Below are positions 55,986-64,000 of a stretch of DNA of 64,000 nt, piece by piece (within the stretch, counting starts at the first letter, position 1; every line of letters starts with the position of its first letter). The stretch covers positions 1 through 64,000 of the forward strand of contig VSDK01012543.1 of the NCBI GenBank assembly GCA_009767595.1, read 5' to 3'. The translations under genes were made by a program, and so were the position numbers. This DNA comes from Symbiodinium kawagutii (taxonomy: Eukaryota; Sar; Dinophyceae; Suessiales; Symbiodiniaceae). The notes beneath the pieces are model-generated. The model did not search any database and was not told where the DNA came from. It saw only the letters and a program-made list of their open reading frames with translations.

Positions 55986-58110
55986 AATACTGAAAAGTAA
56001 TAATGATAATAACTACAATAGTAATAAAAAGATGACAAACATAGCCATAAGAAAAGCCAACAACAGAAATACAGAACTAAAACCACATGAGGAGGTCCTG
56101 TTTATGACATGTAAACCATGAGAACCACTACATTCGTAATAAAGACCTCAACACATGTAATGGGTTGTCAGGCCAAAGATGTCCCTGTTGGCCATTTCTG
56201 GTGGTCCATTGAGGTGAGTCCAAGTGACCTGGAGCAATCCTTCGACCCACTGGGCCACTGGGCGGATCTTGATGCAACCGTGGCCCCCCAGGGCCCCCCG
56301 TGGTCCCCACATGGCACGCCTAGGTCTTGGGAGAACGGATCGATCTGCTACTCCCAAGCTGAGGCGGTCAGCAATCCGCCTGCCATACTGCGAATTCAAC
56401 AGATTTCGAAGCACTGCGAATTCCGATCCGCTCTCGAAATGGGATTCTGTTGCCCGAAATGGCTTTCCAAAGGCTTCTTTCGATCCTCACCTTTCCCCAT
56501 GAGCGGATTCCGGGACGCCAGGGCAGAGCTTTTTGACAGTTGTCGTGGAGCAGATGGACTGCTGGGTCGAGCAGAGTTAGCAGACGTTCTGTGGCAGGAC
56601 CTGCAGGCCCGGAAAGAATCGCGAAAACAAATGATTTTTGGTTCATCAATTTGATGATTTAGGTTCAATGATGCTGGTTAATTGCTGCTTAATGATGGTG
56701 AACAAGCATACAGCTGATCGAAGCTATATGGTTAATAAGCAACCATATGATTAACTACTTGTTAATGATAGTGAATGGCTCAAACTTTGGTAGGGTGAAG
56801 TTAATTCCCAAACTTTCATTCACCATCTTCAACCAATCATTTACTCACCTTGCTGGTTTGATTTCATTGGTTTCACCATGTTTCACCATGCAAAACCCAG
56901 AAATTTCAACCAGTGATTACGAAACCATCTCATTCAACCCAAATTCAACTCATTGAACCATCTCATCCATCTCATCCATCTCATATTCACCTCATTGAAC
57001 CTCAAAAAACCAAAAAATCCAAGCAGTGACTGCAGTGGCGAATCCGCCGGAGGCCGAGGCGGGCCGTTCGCCCGCAACAACGGCGGTTTCGCCGGGTCCG
57101 AAAGGGGCGGCCTCGGGACCTTCGGTGTTCGTGGCGACGCATGAGGTGCGGAGCACTGGGAGAAGTGGTGAGTGGGGGTGATGTTGATGACTGATGTTGA
57201 TGATTGATGTTAATGCACGTTGAAGGTTGATGTCGATCACAAGTTAGTGAGTTCGTTGATATGTTGATGTTGGTTGTTGGCAGATGTTGATAGTGAATGA
57301 TAATTGACGACAAACCTAGTTGATCAACAATTACGTCTCAACGCTGACCAATTGATGCCCCCGTTATTTGATCAAGAAAGAAGGGTTGATAATGGCAGAA
57401 TTGGAACGGTGAAGCTAAGTGGCTCCACTGATCTTTCCTGATATTCCTATGGTATTCCTATGTTATTCCTATGGTATTCCTATTGCTTGTCTTGTGTCGT
57501 TTTTGTTTGGACACGCAGGATGCACCTGAGGGGGCGCTGTTCCCAGAGGAGTGCTGTGTGAGTGCAGGGACTCGGTCTGGGGGACTCGTTCTGGGGTCGA
57601 GGACGTGTTGTGGGCTCTTGCAACACAGCCAAGTGACAAGATCATGGCCGGAGCCTGAGCCTGCTGCCTTGGGACTGACCTATGGGACATCTGACCTGTG
57701 GGACATCTGAAGTGTCAGGTCAACCTCTACCCTTTCGGTGGCTTGGTGCAGAGCTTATCCTTGGCTAGATCATTGAGGCAGCTTGTGAGCGGCTTGAGAT
57801 GGCACCAGATATGGTGCCAGACGTGCTTGTCGAATCACAAACTGTGCAGACATAGGCACAGACGGAAATAATATATTTACACAGTTTACACTTTACACCT
57901 ATCATTTGTCGATATCCGGAGATCATTCGTATGTGAAGAAGCCCACCACATCGAAGGCATTCCTTGCCCTTGGGAGGCAAGGTGGCGTCTTCAGCGAAGC
58001 TGCCTAAAGTGCAGAAAAAGACGTGCGAAGAGAAGCTGCCATGCTGAAAGAAGTGTTCCAAAATGTGCGCAAGACGACAGCGAGTGGCTTGAGAAGAAGA
58101 GGAGGAGAAG
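55110..58110 (+). CDS. Scattered exons of an unrecognised gene
   Basis: Short open segments behind AG acceptors: 55110-about 55166 (VATQFCFNPRHLLRWLGNA), about 55584-55639 (SSVRQSLRLRRISDICQ, GC donor), 56513-about 56610 (ARAELFDSCRGADGLLGRAE, faintly EF-hand-like but lacking the full Asp/Glu loop), about 57036-57150 (Pro/Ala-rich, ending PSVFVATHE), 57520-57555 (DAPEGALFPEECC) and about 58015-58110 (KDVRREAAMLKEVFQNVRK). Composition and splice sites look exon-like, but no family is recognised and they may belong to more than one gene, possibly the helical gene upstream. Confidence 0.3.
55936..55985 (+). repeat. (GAT)n trinucleotide repeat
   Basis: About 17 GAT units, preceded at 55,875-55,920 by an (AAC)n-like run (GACAACAACAACAACAGC). 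Confidence 0.95.
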
Positions 58111-58754
58111 AAGGAGAAGGAGGAGGACAGGAGGAGACGAGAAGAAGTTGGTTTTGTGTGTGGAGTGCTACAACGCTTAGAGTTGCATCGAATGTTCGTC
58201 TCCCTTCCTCCACCTGTTCATGCTGTTCATGCTCACGGAAGGCAGATGCAGATGCGATCAGCGCTGGGTTCCGGCCTCTTGCTTTTGCTGTTAGAATTTT
58301 CTAAGTCAGCGAGTCAGCATCTCACTTTGCCTTCGCTGGATCTGTGGGGTCTTCTTGTTCCGTCTTGTTCCTCACGCTGCCTTGGATCAAGGGATGGGGG
58401 GCCGAGTTAAAGCGATTGACCGTGCTTTCTCGGCCGCAATGTCCGTAGATCCATTTCTACGAAAATGAGCCGAATTTCAGTACAGGCGTGCACATACCGA
58501 AGCAACATGCTTCACTGACGTCGAATTCATGCCTGTCACAGTGAAGATTTAGCAAGCTGCGGAGGTCTGAAATAATAATTATTCTGATGTTGGGAGCATA
58601 CAAGTAGAAGCCACTTCCATTCTATTGGAACGTTTTAGGTTACTGCATACGATCAAAGGAAGTTTGGATGACAAGACTTGCATGTTCCGGAGATGAGAAT
58701 TTAAATCAGAGTAGCCAAGAGAAGAATACCAAAAAGCAAAAGCATTGCCCAGTC

Positions 58755-59080
58755 ACAGTAGCGACGAGAAGGATAGCTAAAGCGAAACCGATCACGAGTC
58801 ATGGCAGTCAGGAGAACGATAGCTAAAGGAAAACCTGTCACAAGTTGCGGTAGCCAAGAGCAGGATAAAAAGCAAAAACAGTGAACAGTCAGGGTCGCTG
58901 AGAGATGGATTGCAAAAGCAAAATCAGTGACAAGTGTTGGTAGTTAAGAGAAAGGTAGGGAAAGCAAAACCATTCACAAGTCACGGCAGTCGAGAAAAGG
59001 ATGGCTAAAGCAAGAGCAGTCACGAGTCACGGCAGCCAGGACAAGGATAGCTAAAGCAAAAAGAATCCCAAGTCATAGCA
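58755..59080 (+). repeat. 46-bp minisatellite, seven copies
   Basis: The marker GATAGCTAAAGC or variants recurs at 58772, 58818, 58864, 58908, 58954, 59000 and 59046, a 46-bp period with one 44-bp step. Each unit also contains a GTCACGAGTCACGGCAGTCA-like block. From 58,411 to 58,750 I see no gene. Confidence 0.9.
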
Positions 59081-59209
59081 GTCAAATGTTTCAAGTTGCC
59101 AACTTCCATTTCTGAAGGAGGTCTCGCGCAAAATATGTTTAGGGTAGACAGCCGTCTCCTGCAAAGCTGTGTTTTAAAGACAAAATGCGTTGCCATTTAA
59201 AGAAGCGGC

Positions 59210-59280
59210 GAATTTGGCTTGCAGCAGGCTTGCGTCAGCCTTGCCTCGGGCTTGGCCCAGGCTTGCCTTAGGCTTGCTAT
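59210..59280 (+). repeat. GGCTTGC-type short repeats
   Basis: GGCTTGC recurs about six times in 70 bp (GGCTTGCAGCAGGCTTGCG and onward). No gene is supported here; long frames on both strands through 59,174-59,620 derive from this composition. Confidence 0.5.
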
Positions 59281-59634
59281 GTGCAACTGTCGCTGCCCAG
59301 GAACTTTTTGGCTTCTTGTGCACTGGTTCTTTTGTGCTTTCCGCACTGTAACTGGCGCATTCAAGCAAGCACCTCTTGTTCCCTTCCTGTGCGCTTGTTC
59401 TATCGTGTTTTGCATTTGGTTGGCCGCTCCAGGTAGCAGACTGCTGCTCCTGGCTTGCTTTTCCCGCATTTGGTCGGCTTTCGTTTCCCAGAAAATCTTG
59501 CTTGCTAAAGCCCTCAAGTGGATTACCCCGGGATTGCATTTTCTGCGCGCTCCCGCTATTGCGTTGGGCGAGGCAGGTTCAGTGATGAATTATCCGCGCA
59601 ATGGACTTTACCCGCCAAACTAAGAAAAGAAAAA

Positions 59635-59985
59635 CAGCAGCCCAGCAGACAAGTAACACCAGACAAAAAGCACAGGACAAAGAAATGCCGTACAAAAAGC
59701 ACCAGAAGACAAAACAGTTCAGACAAAAAGCACCAGACAAAAAACACCAGGCACAAAGATACTGGTACCACCAGACAAAACAACGTCACCAGATCAAAAG
59801 CAAATGGCAAAAAATCAAGCAGACAAAACACACCAGACGAAAAACACCAGACAAAAACACAAGACAAAAAACCCAAAGAAATAGTAACATCACCAAGCAA
59901 CACAAGAACCTATCACCAGACAAAAACACAGACAAAACACACCAGACAAGAAACGCCAGACAAAAAACCACCAGCTTGCATGTGC
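59635..59985 (+). repeat. Degenerate CCAGACAAAA(A)RCA repeat field
   Basis: The motif ACCAGACAAAAAGCACC and shortened forms recur about 20 times with irregular 10-20-bp spacing. The sequence is strongly purine/A-biased on this strand. Lys/Gln/Thr-rich open frames on it are not supported as genes. Confidence 0.85.
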
Positions 59986-60284
59986 GAATCAGTGCGCTGA
60001 AAAAGAGCCACTGCAGAAACGGAAAGTACCTATAAGCACTTGTGGGTTGTGACATCTACAGGCACCGGGTGTGTTGGGCTTGTAGTCACTTACCCCTTGA
60101 AACTTTCACCCCTTGCTGGGCACGACTTGTACTCATACTCTCCCCGAAGCTTGCTGTCCATTCTTAGTTCCCATCAATCCTGGTCGTCCTTTGCACGCAG
60201 CGGCCGTAGGCCGATGCGCAAGAAATCCTCGAGGAGCCGTGGTCAAACGAGTGCTAAGACAACAGTTGAGCAAAGAAAAAACAG

Positions 60285-60332
60285 CCGTGTCAAACAATAG
60301 CTGTGTCAAACAATAGCCGTGTCAAAGAATAG
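60285..60332 (+). repeat. 16-bp tandem repeat CCGTGTCAAACAATAG, three copies
   Basis: Copies at 60285, 60301 and 60317, differing by one base each. Each ends in TAG. Confidence 0.9.
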
Positions 60333-60415
60333 TTTCTGCATCCGCTCACCAGTAGAACACGTCACCTTTTCGTGAAGTCCCACTGTGCCCATGTCAGGAA
60401 GGGTCGACCACTATC

Positions 60416-60781
60416 ATGCTTCGATCTCTACCATCTTCTACAACGACATCAAGCTTAATGCGATTGCTGGGTTCAGCCTTTGTTGGCGCCTATGACTTCT
60501 TATACTTGCCACGATGCACCAGACAGCGGCATCGCATCGTGGAAATGGCATTTATTAATTTTGTGGATCAAACTTTCGCGAGGTCAGCCGTGCATCTCTT
60601 CAGAGAAGCGATCAACACGGTGCCATCCTGGTCGAGGACGCGAGTGAGCCAAGCTCGGATTCAAGGCAGAGCTTGGGGGAGGGAAGATCTGCGTTGGATG
60701 CAGAGAACCACAAGAACCAAAGCATTCGATGATTTTTTTACAGTGAAACAATGTGTGAAACAATGTGAAACACAAGTTTAG
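60416..60781 (+). CDS. Mei2-like RNA-recognition-motif protein (single open frame)
   Basis: The 121-codon frame shows the two core motifs of the Mei2-type C-terminal RRM: an RNP2-like TTIMLRSLP just before and at the first ATG, then GAYDFLYLP and the RNP1-like MAFINFVD, followed by a Phe/Trp-containing helix and RVSQARIQGR, which corresponds to the conserved strand after the last helix. Mei2-like proteins bind RNA, in yeast and plants during meiosis and development; dinoflagellates carry many short copies. The frame is open upstream to 60356, and the RRM starts before the first ATG, so the true start is in an upstream exon or the copy is 5'-truncated. No intron is visible, consistent with a retrocopy. 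Confidence 0.65.
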   Translation: MLRSLPSSTTTSSLMRLLGSAFVGAYDFLYLPRCTRQRHRIVEMAFINFVDQTFARSAVHLFREAINTVPSWSRTRVSQARIQGRAWGREDLRWMQRTTRTKAFDDFFTVKQCVKQCETQV

Positions 60782-60913
60782 CCTGTTTAGCTTAATTTAC
60801 AGTGAAACACCAGTTTAGCTTCATATTTTTAACAAAACAGCTGTCGTTTTCGGGACCCAACATGACTCACTTGCACCGGCGAGACCTCAACGGCAATCCC
60901 AAAGCTTGGCTGA

Positions 60914-61195
60914 GGCTTAGGGCCAAACCTGGCCTATTTCGTCCTTCGATATGGACATGGTGCCATTTTCGAAGCTGACGCTCCTGTGGTCTTTGTGAAT
61001 GGGGTGTTTGCTTCCCTTCCAGATCTATGTGCCACCCACATCACTGAAGATGCCGTCAGATCCGCACGTTTGATTCTTGAGGTAGAATCGCAACCAAGAC
61101 GGGACATGCGGGAGAGAGGGCGTCCTCAGCGGATTACAGTCAGCGAAGGGCCCGAAGTTCAACCGAGCCTAAGCAATGAGATCCAGGCATCTTAG
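60914..61195 (+). CDS. Unrecognised exon or small open frame
   Basis: Open from just after an in-frame TGA (60911) to TAG at 61195. The translation includes AYFVLRYGHGAIFEADAPVV, FVNGVFASLPDLC and ITEDAVRSARLILEVES, which looks like a folded protein followed by a polar tail. No ATG lies near its beginning, so it would be a 3' exon. Family unknown. It follows the RRM frame by about 130 bp, and the two might be parts of one transcript. Confidence 0.35.
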   Translation, partial: GLGPNLAYFVLRYGHGAIFEADAPVVFVNGVFASLPDLCATHITEDAVRSARLILEVESQPRRDMRERGRPQRITVSEGPEVQPSLSNEIQAS

Positions 61196-61445
61196 TGTGG
61201 AATCCATGGAAAGTGACCACAATCCATGGAAATCCATTTGGAATCCAGAACCCAAACGGCAGTAGCAAGTGACCACAGTGACCACACTTGTCACCAACCT
61301 GTGACCCAAATTCCATGATCAGCGCTTGGGACAGGCGGCACGGGCTGCCTTGGGAAGGCTCGTTGGTCCTCCGTTCTTCGGATCTCTCCCTGTCTTGTCT
61401 TCCTATTCTTTAGCACGGATAACATATGATAACATAGATATGGCT

Positions 61446-61541
61446 GTTTCTCAAGTCATAGGGGGACCCCCCAAAAATGGTTGGTTTCTTGTTATAAATG
61501 AGCAATGCTGGATGATTTGGGGGTACCCCTTCTTGAGAAAC
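61446..61541 (+). mobile_element. Short palindromic element, copy 3 (96 bp)
   Basis: It starts GTTTCTCAAG (61446-61455) and ends CTTGAGAAAC (61532-61541). Internal AGGGGGACCCCCC near the left and GGGGGTACCCCTT near the right are further palindromes, separated by about 55 bp that includes GGATGATTTGG. It is the reference full-length copy for 36904-37008 (inverted), 37025-37086 (partial) and 44735-44779 (deleted). Confidence 0.7.
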
Positions 61542-61766
61542 ACCCATACGGATGATTCTCATTGATTCTGGGGTTCTCAATTGTCTCTTCTATTTATCTG
61601 ATTCTTCTTGTGCTTGTCTTTGTCGGAAAGTGCTTTGGGGGATGAACCATATCCAGCTTCGTCGATGAAACCTTAAAGATCTTAAAGATCAATTGAATAA
61701 ACTGACTATCAACAGGAAATCTTCCGTTGACAGCATTTGTTGGTTATACTTGTCAACGTCTGCAAT

Positions 61767-61798
61767 CGACCCATGTATACAATTGTATACATGGGTCG
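61767..61798. repeat. 32-bp perfect palindrome
   Basis: The left arm is CGACCCATGTATACAA and the right arm is its exact reverse complement, with no loop. It could form a cruciform or bind a dimeric factor. No gene is recognised around it (61,542-63,272). Confidence 0.9.
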
Positions 61799-63272
61799 TA
61801 TTACTCACCATTTTGACAGAGAAAAACTGGTTGAAGCCGCATGACCTCTCCGGCAAAACTGGAAGCAACAGAAGCAACTAGATACCACAGAGATATCCCT
61901 TGGCTGGCACATCCCAAGCCTGCATCATCCCCATCCTTTTCCAAAAGCCATGGCTCCTCGCCACATGAGCTGAGGATTCACGTGTGGTCCGGCATGAATT
62001 TGGATGATCTTCTTGACCTCACGCGGAACCAAATGACCCACTTTGGATGCGCAGTTTTCAGATTGTGACCCTCATAACCGCAAGGCCCGGTGCCGGTGGC
62101 ACTGCGAGAGATGTGTTCCTTTGGCGAGGGCCTAGGGTGACGCTTCCTGTCTTCAGGAATCCAAATGTCACGCATTTTCCTATCGCACGCTTCGTTTCTT
62201 AAGGAAATGTACAAGGAATACTGAAGTTGAGTGGAATGTTCTGCCAGTTAAGGACAATTCAAGGGCACCACAATCTAGAAGTATATGGCTCTCTTGAATG
62301 ACAGAAAGCACAATTTCATCATAGTCTGAACAGATGGTTCCTCTTTCAAAGTGATATGTTTCTGGGTTTGAAACAGGGCATCATTCCTTTTTTTGGGAGC
62401 AGAACATTGCTTTGACATATGCACAATATGGCACACCTTTCTCCAGGAAGATATATTTGGGCGGTCCTCATTTAAGTGGTGTGGTAAACCCTCGGGGAAT
62501 ATTCCCTTCTGAAAGCAACTCGTTCCGAGAAGGGCAATATGGTGTCTTCATATGTCTTGGTCATGCGATACTTCTTAAATGCATTCCTTGAAACGCAGCA
62601 TTTCTCCTGTTTGAGCTAAGTTCCGAGCACCAGACCTTCTCCACCCTGGTCCTGTCTTAATGCAACCTCTCTTGACACGGCTTGGTGAGGCATGTGAAAA
62701 AGTCAAGCCTTTCCACATCAGATCCTCCTGAAAAGCATTTGATGGACATCCCATGCGAGACTCAAGAATCTCTTCGAAACAAGAGTCACGTCTTGCGGTG
62801 AGGAAAGCTGCATTTCCTCCTAAGTAAGGCTCAAAACAATTTATCTTCAACACTCCGAGCCTTGACATGGAAGATATGTGACACTTCTTCTTTTGACACA
62901 ATTTGTCAAGAATGGGAGAATCATTATTGTTTGATCTTCATGCTCGCTACAAAAGGCATGACATGCGGCAAAACAGAACACCTGCATTCAGGAACACGTG
63001 AGTTCCCAAGATGAAACATGAACTCAGATCGCCTTCCCGATGTTAACAGTATTCCCACCCAAAGATGTTTAAACGTACTCATCCCAATGAGACTTGGAGG
63101 GTTTGAAGATGGTCTAGATCTGTGGTCCATCGCGGCGACCTTTGGCACACAGCTTTCCCCTCTACAGATCTGATGTTGTTCCCAGATCAGTCCCTAGTCT
63201 TTTGGGGAGCGGCTTCCCACAGCTTAAGTCTGCCACAAGATCGAGGACTTATCTGTTCGCAGAACACAAACC

Positions 63273-63572
63273 TCACACCTTTGCAAGGTCTTTCATTTCA
63301 CTTTTGCAAGCTTTTTCAAAAATAAATCCCATGAGTTCAGCATTTTCTGGCGTCCGCCAGGGCGATGCGTTCGGCGTCGAGGCGATGTGAAGGCCATAAT
63401 TCTCCGCAGCTGCAAGCAGCAGCTCCGCCTGCTCCCATGCCTGCCTTCGAGATGTTGGCAAGATCCCATCTGAGGAGCCAATCAGCAGTGAGATATGACA
63501 GCCCCGTCCCAAGTGGAATGTGGGTCCGTCTCGTCTCGTTGGGGACCCTGATTTTGCAGCAAAGATTAGCAA
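63273..63572 (-). CDS. Possible minus-strand exon, unrecognised
   Basis: An open frame of 99 codons on the minus strand. Its second half (AWEQAELLLAAAENYGLHIA, TPENAELMGFIFEKACKSE) has the amphipathic pattern of a real protein. No family is recognised. A competing plus-strand frame covers the same bases, so support is weak. From 63,573 to the end I see no gene. Confidence 0.25.
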   Translation of the reverse strand: MLIFAAKSGSPTRRDGPTFHLGRGCHISLLIGSSDGILPTSRRQAWEQAELLLAAAENYGLHIASTPNASPWRTPENAELMGFIFEKACKSEMKDLAKV

Positions 63573-64000
63573 AAAATTGGAAATTCTGTTTGAATCAAGG
63601 GTCCCCTCCCTAAGTGGCAGCTAGGCTGCTGAATACAGACCACGAAGCCACCAAGTAAGCCTCCTCCGAATGATCCTGAGCAAAAACATGGGCATCATGC
63701 TATCTAATGTATGAATCAATCAGTTAGCTATTGTTTGAATTCATCAAACAAGTACCAATGCACGCCAGTGCCACGCCGGTGTCTGTGTGGCGCTCAGTGC
63801 GGTCACATCTCTCTGTAGCTTCATCCCGCGGCGTAATTTTTTTGCTCAGGATCAGAAGGCACAAGATAGACCTTTCTTTGGTGTGGCGATGATTTCACCT
63901 CTGCTATTTTTATTGCAACCTGAATCAGTTACTTCAGGTACAGCAAGATCAGTCCAAAAACGGTAGAAGGTACCTGGTTCGAGAGCTTGGCCATGAATGA

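Overview
The window is nuclear DNA of a eukaryote, most probably a dinoflagellate of the Symbiodiniaceae/Suessiales type. There is no prokaryotic gene layout. Coding sequence is broken into exons of 20-250 bases that can be joined in frame across long introns. The 5' splice sites are mostly GC or GA rather than GT: in the three genes I could reconstruct I count about 11 GT, 22 GC and 15 GA donors, with acceptors mostly AG|G. That is the known dinoflagellate signature. Recognisable families also fit: a globin/ion-channel fusion family I associate with dinoflagellates, a Mei2-like RRM protein, an RT/RNase H retroelement of a type common in these genomes, and very abundant simple repeats. All convincing genes lie on the + strand, as expected of a unidirectional gene array.

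Layout. 0-7.5 kb: repeats and a decayed retroelement. It holds a 149-bp inverted-repeat element, four copies of a leader repeat, two related introns with terminal inverted repeats, a multiply frameshifted RT/RNase H reading frame (4.17-6.10 kb), a 74-bp direct repeat, and a cluster of CAAGTG-centred palindromes. 7.6-15.0 kb: one gene of about 25 exons encoding two globin-like domains followed by a polycystin/TRP-like cation channel. 17.35-50.06 kb: exons of a PMS2-type MutL homologue, with the complete N-terminal GHKL ATPase (to 22.9 kb), a poorly resolved linker region full of satellites (23-30.6 kb), the endonuclease domain (30.6-32.8 kb), and the last exons at 46.4-50.1 kb. Between the endonuclease exons and the last exons lie three apparently independent + strand genes: a coiled-coil protein with 16 octapeptide repeats (33.3-36.7 kb), an unrecognised gene (37.1-42.0 kb) and a Rab6-like GTPase (42.2-46.1 kb). 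An intronless aspartyl protease gene (48.07-49.26 kb) sits in the next-to-last PMS2 intron region. 50.7-58.4 kb: exons of one or more unrecognised genes, part of which may form a BAR-like helical domain. 58.4-64 kb: a 46-bp satellite, a CCAGACAAAA repeat field, a Mei2-like RRM open frame, palindromes, and mostly non-coding sequence.

The most unusual observations are whole genes lying inside the span of a PMS2 gene on the same strand, the globin-channel fusion, a short palindromic element family (GTTTCTCAAG...CTTGAGAAAC) with at least three copies, the introner-like introns, and the covarying CAAGTG palindromes. Exon boundaries were derived by hand from reading-frame continuity and family knowledge. 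No alignment, transcript or database evidence was available. The assembly has two gaps (10 N at 28,925 and 189 N at 47,492).
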